From Lobosporangium transversale (lineage: Eukaryota > Mortierellomycota > Mortierellomycetes > Mortierellales > Mortierellaceae): a DNA stretch of 64,000 nucleotides. Of the stretch, positions 1-11,030 are shown piece by piece. The notes beneath the pieces are model-generated. The model was given only the letters and a program-made list of their open reading frames with translations. It made no database searches and was not told the origin of the DNA. How positions within the stretch are numbered: the first letter of the stretch is position 1; the number at the start of each line of letters is the position of its first letter. The position numbers and the translations under genes are program-made. The stretch lies in NCBI RefSeq assembly GCF_002105155.1, contig NW_019029021.1:1-64000 (forward strand). The letters run 5' to 3'.

Positions 1-763
1 AGAATAAATGCGAACATGAAAGAATAAGCTTTCGAGATGATTATTTCTATTTCTCAAAGTACATCAATCATAGTTGTAGTGTTTGGTAAAAAAGATCAGG
101 ACATTCGATTTTAAAATTTCGTTCATTCAATTTCCGAGAGATTCCCACGAAATGTATAAACATCATATCAACACCACACACAACCACAATCGTGTATCCC
201 ATTTAGATTGAAGATTTTGATAAATACTTTTCTTTTCTTCAACTTACATATAAGCTATCATAAGGGGAAAAGGGCGTCTGAAATAAGGAAAGGTTAAAAA
301 ACTTTTTTTATAAAGGTATTTTTTTTTTTTTTGACTTGGTTGATCTGCTGTGGCTTGTATCATGTGATCAGAAGCCACAACATCAATTGAGTTTCGCGGT
401 TGACGCGACAATGACATAAAAGAGATGTCGCATAGAAAATGCGAGCACAGACAAAGCTGTGGACTCTTTACCGTCTTGGCTCTTTAATTATAGTGATATG
501 ATAATAACATGAGGCAAAGATGATGGATTCAAATACGCCTTCATATTGAACTGACAGCGAGTGAAGACGATTATGGAACGTGATGCCCCCTGTCATCAAT
601 TGCATAATAGTTTCCATACCAAAAATAAAAAAGAAATTCCCCATGGTATAAAGACCTCCTCCTTTTCTTCTCCCTTTTTTTTTTTCTACTTTTCTCTTTC
701 ATTTCCTCCTCATTTCTTTCATCCTCACCTAAATACCTAAGCACCTTATCTATTTCATCAACC
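1..763. other. Intergenic region and 5' leader of the TspO gene
   Basis: I see no gene here. The last 110 bases before the ATG at 764 are strongly pyrimidine-rich (about 655-735), the usual look of a fungal 5' leader in this window. A short T tract lies near 319-332. Confidence 0.6.
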
Positions 764-1395
764 ATGGATTACCTTCAAACAACCCAAAGCATTATGAACA
801 CAAACCTGGCACGCTACCCAGTTTTGGCTGTCGGTCTTCCACTCGTTGGAGGATTCCTCTCTGCTATTCCTTCTCACCAGCATGTGCAGGGCTACTATGA
901 ATCTCTCCGTAAGCCTGATTGGGCGCCTCCTTCTTCCATGTTTGCGCCTGCCTGGACTGCCCTCTACATTTCCCTCGGATATGCCTCCCATTTGGTTGCT
1001 CTCCGAACTGGACCCAACACTTTACCTTCAATGCGCTCAGTGGCTCAGACTGGATTGGGGATCTATGGCATTAACTTGGCCTTCAACTTTGCTTGGTCAC
1101 CTCTGATGTTCTGGAAAAAGAAGATTGGTGCCGCTCTCGTCACTGCTGGTGGTTTGACTGTAAGTTTTATTTTTATATCGTATTGACGTCCATGTTGAAT
1201 GTATGAAAGCTACAATTCTTTGGAAGAAAAAAAAAATCAATTGATGCTGGAGCGACATCCAACAAAGAATCGAGGATATTTGGACACTTCAATGGCGCTA
1301 TGATCTCCTTTGTTGAAATATTTGGAGGGGGGGGATCATATTTTATTTTTATATTTTGTGACATCAGAAATTTTTTTTTTTTGGAAACCGCGACG

Positions 1396-1428
<33 letters not shown>

Positions 1429-1827
1429 TATTACATGAAATTATGCATCATAAACTTACTTTTTTTTTTATTTTACTGTATTTTGCATTCATATTTCATT
1501 TAGGCTTCAGCTGTTGCTGTTTCCTACTACTTCTTCAAGGTGGACAAGATGGCCGGTTACTTGACTCTTCCCTATGTTGCCTGGTTAGGATATGCCACTG
1601 CTCTTAACTACGATATCTGGATCAAGAATGCTCAAGGTCCCGCTGCTGATCATGCTCGCAGAATCGGCAAGGACGTCAACGATGCTGCTAGACACGCCAA
1701 GAACGAGTTCAAGGACGCTGCCAAACATGCCAAGGAAGATGCCAGGGATGCTGCACGTAACGCTAACAAGAACGCTCGCAATGCCGCTAACGAGACTGCT
1801 GACAAGATCGACCGTGAGCTCCGTTAA
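764..1827 (+). CDS. tspO: TspO/MBR family membrane protein with LEA-like C-terminal tail
   Basis: Two exons, 764-1159 and 1504-1827, joined in phase 0 by a GTAAGT...TAG intron, encode 239 residues. The tryptophan-rich core shows the family signature KPDWAPPSSMFAPAWTALY near residues 46-64 and ends with the conserved ALNYDIWIKN near 165-174. TspO/MBR proteins are five-helix outer-membrane (mitochondrial or ER) proteins that bind porphyrins and sterols; this is family knowledge. Family members usually end soon after that last motif. This protein continues for 65 residues with four consecutive 11-residue repeats (192-235) beginning DAARHAKNEFK, alanine- and charge-rich like group 3 LEA proteins. 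The intron carries a 29-base A tract (1396-1424), and the TAA stop (1825-1827) runs into a 27-base A tract. The family call is secure; the tail's role is unknown. Confidence 0.93.
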
Positions 1828-2054
1828 AAAAAAAAAAAAAAAAAAAAAAAAAGCTTTTTTAATACAACCTACACCCATATTTTCCTTTTCCTTTCTTCCT
1901 TATCATTGTAGTGTTCCCTTTCTGTATTTTTCTCTTTTTTCATTGATGTACATACTTGCACTGTTATGATAATAAAAAAAAAATCTTATGAAAAATAACT
2001 TAGGGTATGTATGTTATATATGGTATGACTATAACAATTGCATGTATACTCTAA

Positions 2055-4431
2055 TTATTCGATTTTGCGTAGCGCTGCCTCAAGGTCGCCAGAGCTCAGC
2101 ATCTGGTAAACGTAATCAAAGACCTTCCATACTCGGCCAAGGGAATCACCACGGCATGGGCCTGTGATATTTCTATGATGAAGGAATGGATCTATGACTC
2201 TGAAAGTCCCATCGTTCATATCCTTTAGCTTCCTTCCGAAATCACCTCCTCCAACATTGATGGCCATGGATGTATAGTTAAATCGTCGTGAGAAAAATTC
2301 GAAAAATTCTATTAATAATCGGGCCAAAGATTTGGGATTGGTCCGCCCTTGATTCGTGTGTTTGCCGTCTTTGTTTTCATCATAAAAGACGGCAACAATC
2401 CTGGCCGAGTTGAAGTTTACAAGACCATTGCCTTTTGTATTATGTTTAATACGCAAGCTTAACGATTTCATTCGCTCAAACGGTTGCTGTTGTAGTTTTG
2501 GAAGGATGGAGACTGGACCCCATCCCCATTCTCTTGATGTGCTTGGCGAAATAACATCACTGGGTTGCTGAAGAAACACGATCCCCATCCATGTAATGGC
2601 ATAGCTACTGAGGTATCCACTTCTTGAGTCATTGATCCCCTGTGCCCGGCAGATGGCTTTTATCACATACAAGAATGGCTTCACACGTTCATCCAATGTA
2701 GTGTAAATCCGGATCAGATCGGAATTATAAACACCTAGATTGTTGCCTGTGTTAATGTCGCACTCAATGTTCGTTTCGGGATCCGTAAATTTTACAATAG
2801 GCACCATTGCGTGGGGGACTGGGGAGACGTACTTCATTCCTCCGCGATGCTCCAACACCTCTGCAAGGAAATGCATATCATTTAAACTCGTGTGATTATT
2901 CACATTAGGGCCTGTGATAACAAAGTCGGCATCGCTGTTGGCCATGAGGAGTCCGCTCACGAATGAACTGGTAGTAATCATGACAATACAATTAAAAGAG
3001 TTCTTAGGATACTCAAGAGAATTAAACATGTATAAAAAAAATAAAAAAAAAAAAAAAAAAAAAAAAAAACTTACCCATAGGGCTCAACTTTGAGCGTTTC
3101 AGTTGGGAAAGCTTCGGAAATGGTTTTTTCTACGCGCTCTTGAAGCCGCCTATGCTTCTCCGTAAGTTCTGGTGGTGGAAGCAGCGTCTGAACATTAACA
3201 GAGCAACGTTTGAAAAAAGATCCGTTAGAAGGTGGAGGCTTCATATCCAGAAGCCCTTCATGGCTGATAAGGAGGTATGAACTCTCTGCACATATACCTG
3301 ATAATACTTCATGATGTCTCGAGTCAGGCATCCATAAAATGCTGCATCGTCTTGCTCCGTTGGCAAATCAATCAGTCGAAGATCTTGGTTCACGCCATTC
3401 CAGTCATAAAGAGCACGAGATCTGATTGCTGGTAACCATCGAATGTTTCTCAACGCGCTTCCAGTGAATCCATCCAAGTGAACCCTATCAAGTGCTTTCA
3501 CAAGTCCATCCTCACCATCCTCGTCCGAATCAGAGTATTCTGTAGGAGGGTCACGGTTCAGGTCCTCGAAGCTATAAGAAGATCGATTGATCATCTCCCG
3601 AACATAATCGGCTCGCTTTCGCTTGCCATTAAAACGTCGCGTGTATTTATCCACACCTTTGACATTTTTGATTGGATGATCGCGCGTTCCATCATGAATG
3701 GTGCTATCGTCGTCATCATCATTGTCATCATCCTTTTCCTTGGATCGTCCATCAACACCCATATTCTTGATCTCTACAATCTTGCCTCCAGATCCATTAT
3801 TATACCAAACGCGTTTCCGTAAATGAGCAATTATCACCGCAATCATATCCTGCGAATGTTTGTCGAGTTTGTAATAGCCATCAGCCATCTTTTTACCATG
3901 AATATCTTCCAGGATAGTAAGCAAATTCGATCGGATAGTGATCAGAGGTGGGCCTTGATATCCAACTTGTTTGCGAATTGACCCAAATCCATGATTCACT
4001 TCATCAAAATCACTGAACTCATCCTCATTAAGTTCATCGACATCCTTTTCATCCAGATAGCCGGTGTCATCAGATGGATAGATGTCATACTTGCCATTGT
4101 GTCTTAGGACAAAGGCGCGGACGCCTTTCGGAGTCAGCATTTTTGAATTAACTAACAATGTTGCAAAGGTGGCTGTATGGCGGTTGTGCAGGAATTTAGG
4201 CTCAAGACAGAGTCGATAAGCTGACAGGAAATCATACGCTAGCTCGTCGTACTTGAGTGGAAAATCATATTTCTTCAGCTGGTTTAGGCGGTAGCAAGCT
4301 CGCTCATAGAGAATCGTGTCAAATAGGGTACCGACAAAAACTTCATCGTCCGAGGCGACGGCCTTAAAGGGTCCAGTATCAGAGGACTGATCTATTAGAA
4401 CGCTTGAAGCGTAAACTGAATTGAAGGCCAT
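2055..4431 (-). CDS. Cid1-like terminal nucleotidyltransferase (non-canonical poly(A)/poly(U) polymerase)
   Basis: Three exons on the minus strand, 4431-3298, 3238-3075 and 2967-2055, give 736 residues. The catalytic nucleotidyltransferase begins with EPYGSFVSGL and SDADF, supplying D445 and D447, with the third carboxylate D503 in IECDIN. The central helical domain (for example SGYLSSYAITWMGI) and the C-terminal PAP-associated segment (FRVIDPF) follow the Cid1/TUTase order. Such enzymes add U or A to RNA 3' ends, mostly in the cytoplasm, in RNA decay or silencing; the added base cannot be read here. The first ~380 residues have no domain I recognise and include an acidic Asp-rich stretch near 260. 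Intron 2 is certain from the restored GSFVSG motif and holds long A runs (T in the sense strand). Intron 1 (59 bases) is inferred from frame continuity only. The start at 4431 is the first ATG of the open frame. Confidence 0.9.
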
Positions 4432-4779
4432 GATGATGGTTTCAGTCAATGTGAATTTCAAACTATTGCATGAGTAAAATAAAAAGTGAAGGCATTTTTT
4501 TTTTCTTGTCTGTGTCAGTTCCCACAGCAGCACTGCCTACGCCCCTGACGGTCACAATATCGAAGCATTGATCCCTTGTGTGCTGTGGAACCCAATGGAC
4601 CAACTTTTTTTTTTTTTTTTTTTTTTGTACAAAAACAATTAAGCTAGCGACAACCATGTCATCTTAGTGCTAGCTCACGCATCCAGAGTTACAGTTTGTA
4701 CAGGAAGCATAGGACAAACGAGCCTCACTGCTTTTTTTTTCTCTTTTTTACATTGTTATTAACATCATTATCATTATTA
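4432..4779. other. Intergenic, 5' side of the nucleotidyltransferase gene
   Basis: This stretch holds the presumed promoter of the minus-strand nucleotidyltransferase gene and a T tract near 4605-4626. I see no further gene. Confidence 0.4.
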
Positions 4780-6470
4780 ATCTACAAAACATAAGTTTGA
4801 TAACAGTGGTGCATACAGCTAAAGATGTTGTTCGTACATGTTTCGAAGCAAGGGTTATTGTCCCTACATGTTGACTCGCAAAAAAACGAGCCATCGCAAT
4901 CGTCAAAACATTCCTAATATTTTTCATCTGGCTCACACGTCCTCCTACATTTTTGATCATAACCTGAGCAGTAATTGTTAGGACACTTGCCTGCTGTAGG
5001 CAAGGGCAATAGTAATGGCAGAGTTGCAAATATGTGAAGCAATAACAATAAAGAAAACTACCACTCGTAGTTAAAGGAAGAAAACAACGATGTTGTTTGG
5101 ATCTCTGTACCAGAAAATAAAATAACATGGCGTTGATTTAGATTGAAAGTGGTGAGGAATAGCAATAAATACCATCTCACAATGGTAAGTAGCCCGCTCA
5201 AGATCTCGGAATGGTGAGCATTAAGGGCAACAATATATAAACATTCGAGGAACAGCTGGTCAACAAGGGAGAAATTGAAGTCAATAAACGTATTTGGCTG
5301 CAAATGAAGGAATAGAATAGGATAAAGAAGACAATCGGACTAGCAATATCACACGTGCGTGCCAGTATCGCTGCAAGTGGAAATGCAATTGATTAAGAGG
5401 AAAAAACTTGTTGGCACTGATTGTGAGGCTGAGCTCTCGAAACCGTTAAGATCGAAGGGCAATTCTTAAACAGGAGGGCTTCCTAGAAAACATTATGCTA
5501 AGCCAAAAAAGCCAACAATGGGAATGAATCGAATATCCATAAAAAACATCAAGATAGCCGCCCTTTCCATTTATGAGAAAACTCACAATTAAAAAAAAGG
5601 TGCGCAATGGCGGCTGTGCCTGTATTAATTCTCAACCTAACGCCATCCATCACAAATACCACAGACACATACTTTATAAACTCTTCATTTCCACTAGTTA
5701 GCACATTACCTGTATTAATCTCCTTTTTTTTTTTTTTTTTTTTTTTCCTTTCTCGAATGAGTTCAAGTATGAAAAGGCGGAACGTTTTGCTAATTGCTCG
5801 ATACTCCTGCATCTGATAGTCCGACTAATCATTACTATCAACTTAATACAGGTATATCCTTCGGTAATGATCGCGCACGACAAAAAAAAAATAATAGGTA
5901 ACATAGTCTTGATATCCTATTGCAATAGCCCTGATTTGTAACTATAAGCCTTTTACCCACACGCGACGCGTAGGATAGCGTGTGACCCCCAGCCTCAATC
6001 TTTTTTTCCTTCACCAATCGTTACACAGCACAGATGCGTAAATGTGCTCCCTTATGAGGATCACAGAGCACGGGTACAGGGAAAGGAAAGAAGCTGGACC
6101 TTAAGCTAGCCATCCTAGAATAAAAGGGAGTAGAGCGATTTTTCTCGCAAGAATATAACACGCTCGAGCCATCTGAGGGCCATGGCTCTCATGGTACCCA
6201 TTTCTATAATTTGACAAGAGCAAAGTAGTGGTAGGAGTCCTCTGTTGCTTTTTTATTCCACACATGCGCAAATGCACAAACAGACCCAATTGCTTACACG
6301 TTCACTATACTTCTTTCTGCAGGATTGAAATGATATCGCGGGACCTCAGATGGTGAGAGAAGGATGGAAGATGGAAGCGGCAGGAGGAAGGAGGATGAAG
6401 TGAGAGGAATAGTAGATCTAGAGCAGGCAATCAGTTTTTATACGACATTCTGTTCCTTGACAATGCAATT
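4780..6470 (-). pseudogene. Degenerate tandem copy of the cysteine-rich membrane protein gene
   Basis: Two ends of the neighbouring gene (6572-7741) recur here. Near 5010-4790 the minus strand encodes the same cysteine-rich C-terminal domain (CPNNYC, CRRTC, CFDDC, CESTC, CFETC, CMHHC), but the codon matching AGG (Arg) in the intact gene is TAG, so the frame is stopped inside the domain. Similarity continues a little past the stop (TTTTGTAGATTA). At 6470-6360 the promoter and leader of the intact gene recur, including a TATAAAAA box at 6442-6435 and the flanking GCCTGCTC-type sequence. The middle (about 5300-6340) is not recognisable and the copy is longer than the parent, so it has probably taken insertions. 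A leucine-rich stretch lies just before the domain. Confidence 0.72.
5300..6340. other. Unrecognisable interior of the degenerate copy
   Basis: No coding region is supported. The motif CCTGTATTAAT occurs near 5628 and 5709 and inverted near 5845, and a T tract lies at about 5727-5747. This could be inserted DNA. Confidence 0.35.
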
Positions 6471-6571
6471 TTAATTACACACAAGAGCAACAACCATATC
6501 CTTACAAGTGCTGTTTATTAAATAAGAGATGCTGCTATGCTATTATATATTTTAATCTACAAAAGCAAAAT

Positions 6572-7609
6572 CTAATGACAATGGCGCATACAGGTGAACA
6601 TATTATCTTGACACGTTTTGAAGCAAGGGGTCGTGTTTCTACATCCCGCCTCGCAAGAAAACGAACCGAGACAACCGTCAAAACATTTCCTGTATTCTCC
6701 ATCTGGCTCACACTTATCCCGGCACTTTGTGTCATAATCCGTGCAATAAAAATTAGGACACTTGCCAGCAGGAGGCAAGGTTGATGGCAACGGTGTAGCG
6801 TCAATCACAGGTTCTGCACGTTGTGTTCCAGTAGGTTCAGAAGGCGTTGTTGTTGAGGGGATTGGTCCAACAGATGAAGAAGGACTTGTGGTTCCAGATG
6901 AAGGTACATTAGTGGGGTTTGATCCCGGTGGATTTCCGTTATTAGTAGTGCCACTGATGTTTTTATCATGGCTCTTTTTGTTCGAAAGATGGTAACCGAC
7001 ACCAGCACCTACACCAATAACCACGCAAGCAAACAAAAACATCCACATGAATTTGCGACACCGTCTCTTCGATTTGACAGGAACATGGGTTACATATTCT
7101 GGAGTCATGCCATGAGTTTTGACATCATAATGTTGATAAGCTGGGTTTGGTTGTTTAGGCACAGTATTACTCGTTAGTGGCTGAGGTTGTGCTGAGCTGT
7201 TGCTACAGTTCATAGCTGCAGATGCAAGGTTGAAGATCGGTGCATCTACGGGGATCGGGTATGGATTATGGCCGTGATCCATATTTGATGAGTACCCTGG
7301 AGGAGGAGGAGCAGGAAGAGGCACACCATGTGATTGCAGTGAACTTGGATCGTATTGGTAAGGTGCATATTGTTGAGGATATGATGAAAGTTGTTGTCCA
7401 TGGGGGCTACGGTGATCTGGAGCCGGCGCAGAGAAGTTTGGAGGAGGAGTGTAACCCGTGGTCAGTTGAGGCGCTCGTGGTGAGTCAGATAATGGAGGCG
7501 TATTCTCTTCTACAGCATCAGTGATGGTTTGTGGTGATCTTGATGATGATGTAGGAGGTGCTGATATATGGCTGTCTCCATGTGATTTCGAGTCGTTTGG
7601 GCTCAACAT
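6572..7609 (-). CDS. Predicted type II membrane protein with cysteine-rich C-terminal (CxxxC)5 domain
   Basis: A single-exon gene of 345 residues; the open frame extends upstream but the first ATG is at 7609, downstream of a TATA box at 7718-7711. Layout: a cytosolic proline-, serine- and tyrosine-rich N-terminal half, a basic stretch (KSKRRCRK), one hydrophobic helix near residues 186-208, a Ser/Thr/Pro-rich stalk likely to be glycosylated, and a C-terminal domain of about 65 residues with 12 cysteines. These form CPNFYC followed by five CxxxC motifs (CRDKC, CFDGC, CEAGC, CFKTC, CMRHC). No signal peptide precedes the helix, so a type II orientation with the cysteine domain outside is the natural reading (inference). 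I do not recognise the family. A damaged tandem duplicate lies just downstream. Confidence 0.72.
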   Translation of the reverse strand: MLSPNDSKSHGDSHISAPPTSSSRSPQTITDAVEENTPPLSDSPRAPQLTTGYTPPPNFSAPAPDHRSPHGQQLSSYPQQYAPYQYDPSSLQSHGVPLPAPPPPGYSSNMDHGHNPYPIPVDAPIFNLASAAMNCSNSSAQPQPLTSNTVPKQPNPAYQHYDVKTHGMTPEYVTHVPVKSKRRCRKFMWMFLFACVVIGVGAGVGYHLSNKKSHDKNISGTTNNGNPPGSNPTNVPSSGTTSPSSSVGPIPSTTTPSEPTGTQRAEPVIDATPLPSTLPPAGKCPNFYCTDYDTKCRDKCEPDGEYRKCFDGCLGSFSCEAGCRNTTPCFKTCQDNMFTCMRHCH

Positions 7610-7710
7610 GTGATGTTCTAGGACTAAGGTGCTGGAATGGAAGTGGAGGAAAGAAGGAAGGGGTAGGAGAATGAAGAGAGAGAGATAATAAGTCTGGAGC
7701 AGGCGAGCAG

Positions 7711-7718
7711 TTTTTATA
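7711..7718 (-). promoter_or_regulatory. TATA box of the cysteine-rich membrane protein gene
   Basis: TATAAAAA on the minus strand, about 100 bases before the ATG at 7609, with a CT-rich leader between. The same box and flanks recur at 6442-6435 in the degenerate copy. Confidence 0.55.
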
Positions 7719-7741
7719 TGATTTTCTGTTTTTGGCAGCAC

Positions 7742-8279
7742 ATATTCAATAATACAAGAGCCTGAACTCTATCATTATTTGCCCTCGGTATCATCCAACC
7801 TGAGTTGAAATAGATATAATCTGGCACCTGAAGATGCACTGTATATATTTCTCTGAATATTTATGAGCCATCCTCCGACTGCGGCCTTATTTTTGATTTT
7901 TTCCCACCAACTTAAAGTAAAGACAAAGTCTTAAAGTGCATCCTTCTTGAATAGACATGTAGATTTAGATGTTTTGGGAAATCTTGATGAAATTGATATA
8001 ATGTCTTTAATAAGAGGCTGTTTTGAGCATGAGGACATCTCAACTGGAGTAGGCTGAGTCTGTTGATGAGATTGGGACATGGATCGAATAACTGTAGTAG
8101 CATCAGTGTCATCAAGGTATTATTGCACACGCACACCCTGAAGATAGATTCGTAAATGCATGGTAACATGCACATAGTTTAACCTTGTCTCCTCAAAGTC
8201 GAGCTCAATCGAGCAAAAAAGTAAAAAAGTGAGCTCGAGCAATAAGGCTCTGTCTAAAGACGCTTTTATTCAATTCTTT
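7742..8279. other. Intergenic, no gene seen
   Basis: Only short open frames without recognisable composition or splice structure are present. Confidence 0.4.
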
Positions 8280-9430
8280 GTACTGACTCCAAATACCTCC
8301 TAACAAGCTTCGTCGTGTCCTCGAATCGTTGTCGTGCTGAAAGATGAAATCATCTTTAGTTAGGTTCCAGTCATCAAGGGATATCTATAGATCTTCCTGA
8401 AGTTTAGTCCAGAGTGTCGTCCATCATCGCAATTTATCCAGATCCGTATCATGAGAAGCATGATCGCACTCTAACGTTACCGCCCCTAAATTTGACAGTG
8501 GTAGGCAATATCTCCTCACCACGAAGTGCCGGGTTGCGTGCCGCCCGGCCAAGACGCGGGAAGGGTGATGATAAGTTATCAGGTTAACCATACTGTACTG
8601 CCCGCAGAACATCACTGCTGTCACACCCCATGCTTGCCGCCTCGTTCGACATCAAAACATTAATGGTACCGCCCTTGAATTGCTCCAATAGCTCCTTTTT
8701 TTAAGATCAGACTTTCCAGAATGATAGTCAGCGACATTAACGTCCTTTATTGTATGTCTAAAAGAAAGAACAGTAAAGTCCACCCATTCCTCGTTTAAAA
8801 GTACACAATGGTTTTCTTTCCATCTTTCAAAAAGTTGAGATCCTTAAATGAATCTAGTGGATGTTGAAACCGATTCACGACGTATTTGATGTTCCTTCTG
8901 TCGTTACCAACTGTGGCCACGTAGGGATCTTTGAAACGCATCACCATTTTGACATTCAATAAAAGCGGAGGCGGCAGTGTAGCAGGAACAGCGACAAAGC
9001 AAGTGCCTCGATCTACAAAAGTGTGCAGAAATCTAAGTTTCCCGTAATCCGTTCTGAATTTTCCAAGCGCATTGCTCGCAAAGAGGATCTCGAAACGAAT
9101 ATGGCTCAATAGTCCTCCGCTTGTAATCTTTCGATCGGAATGAACGTCTTACTCTTAAGATGAATGCTACTAATGCCTACCGATGCCAGCATTTCCGCCT
9201 GCTCGTCACCCAATACCTTCAATGGCGTAAGAACGAGTATGGTGATTTCTGGCCAAAGTATTAGAGGGAGGAAGTAGATCACCGTCTTCCTCCATCCAGT
9301 ACCAACAGTTAGAATGAATGCAATCTTGATGCTCTCCTATCTTAGTCACGATATCCAGCTGTTCATCTTTCAGGCCAAGCCCAAAAGCTTTCCTGATCTT
9401 TTGGCGAATATCCTCGGAGGAATGGAGGGA
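8280..9430 (-). pseudogene. Decayed RecQ-like DEAD/DEAH helicase
   Basis: Read on the minus strand across several frames, this stretch retains the order of a RecQ-type helicase. Near 9417-9320 there is a Q-motif-like segment (AFGLGLKDEQLDIV). After a frame change comes a Walker A-like VGTGWRKTVIYFLP, then TPLKVLGDEQAEM. Near 9100-8800 there are FASNALGKFRTDYGKLRFLH, a SAT-like PATLPP and the VMRFKDPYVATVGNDRRNI segment typical of RecQ linkers. Near 8700-8520 there is LLEQFKGGTINVLMSNEAAS followed by a motif VI-like RLGRAARNP. At least two frame changes and several in-frame stops (for example after AEDY and after VQYG) show it is not functional. RecQ-like genes of this sort occur as repeated, possibly mobile or subtelomeric sequences in fungi; that origin is inference here. 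Confidence 0.8.
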
Positions 9431-9439
9431 ATTAGTTTT

Positions 9440-11030
9440 GTGTTAACATTTTTGTTTGTTTTTATTGTGGAGGAACAAAAATTTATTTAATGTTTTTGTG
9501 CGCAAGGTACTTGCAATCAGTACATACTCCATGAAGCTAGTGCGATTGATATGGTGGCAACATGCGCTGGTAAAATATCTATGAATGCCAACAGCACCAT
9601 ATCCTTGTAATGCGTGTCTGCAATCAATCTTTTTTTTTTTTTTTTTTTTTTTCCTTAACATAGGCCCAATCATTCTCGTTCTTCTTTCCACCTTTCTGTA
9701 CATTCCTATTACTCTCTCTTTGATCCTTTCAAATTTGCCATTGTGATTAATATCTTTTCTTCAAAGGCAAATACCCTATTTATATATCAATGTCTGATGC
9801 ATCACAAACTGATTCCTTCTTAGTGAGGTCCTGTTAATTCGCGCAGGAAGGCGGAAAGTGGAGCGTAGCGATATTATATTTATGAAAACAAGTCAATTGG
9901 TCGAAGTCTTGTTTTATGGAAATAGCATACTGTTTCCTAGCTTCCATTGCCTTGCGCGTATCTTTGGGTGCTCACTTTCCCTCTATTAGCTTTAAGCTGC
10001 CATGCTTTTAACAATGAGCCAGTATAAAAGTCATGTTCTTTGGACTGTAGAACGGGCAAATTTGCCCATTTAGCTTTCATCAACTCATGAGCAGGCCAGA
10101 TCCAGTTCTCCATGCTTCCTGCGAGATGAAAACAGCCGGCTATTGGATTCTTGCCACCCATATGAGGTAGCAATTATGGTGCGTGAAAGCAATGCCAGTG
10201 TTCCGACCTGCTCGATTTGAATGCCAAGGATGCAAACAAAAAAGTCGGCAGCAAAAACCAACCAGCAAACAACCGTTTCAGTAAAAATCAATCAGTAAAA
10301 TCCTGTATCAAGCTAATTATCACGATGCCATTACATTCATCTTTAAATAGCCTCTGCTCCTCTGCGCATTTCCCAACTTTCACCTTCTTCTATTCAGACT
10401 AAAGGTAAACAGGTGTCTATCTCTATTGTTTTCAACCTCATTCGTGATTTCTCTTTTGTTAGATATGTTGCTGAGTCAGTCTCCACGCTTGTCTAAAAAA
10501 TGTTTTGAAAAAAAAAAAAAAAAAAAAAAAAAGAGAGAGAGAGAGAGAGAATGCGAATGGAGCTAACACGATCAACGACGAAGAGAGCAGAGAAAAAAAT
10601 GACGAAGATACGGGAAGTTTTAACAAGATACTATTAATCAAAAAAAGACCAAATAGAAAGGGTAATCGTAATTACCAATTAATTAAAAATGACCACTATT
10701 GCTTTTAATTAAAACGCAGCCAATTTAGTGAAGGTGCTTTTATGATGAAGAAAGAGAAAAAGAAGCGCATATACAAGGAACGTTACATAAAATGGTATAA
10801 TTGCTAAATAAATAGTGGAGATAAATAAGCACAGAAAAATATAACCGCTTCATTTGGAAGACAACTCATGGGTATGGTGTGCCTGATTAGTTTGCTCACC
10901 ACGAAGCGGTGATGTAAAAACCAATCATCAGTTTGACTTTGACATGAATTACTGACCAAACAAGACGGACAAATTAATAAATACGATAATAGACAAGAGA
11001 TGCGTTGGATGCGAAGCGCGATCAAGATCT
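9440..11030. other. Intergenic with a T tract and an A/GA microsatellite
   Basis: No gene is supported. A T tract lies at about 9630-9652. The open frames at 9937-10291 have no recognisable domain and conflict with one another. A simple repeat lies at 10508-10550. Confidence 0.4.
10508..10550. repeat. (A)25(GA)9 simple repeat
   Basis: A run of 25 A (10508-10532) is followed directly by nine GA units (10533-10550). Confidence 0.95.

Noticed and set aside
9937-10291. Two overlapping minus-strand open frames
   Set aside because: They exclude each other, match nothing recognisable and lack leader or splice signals.
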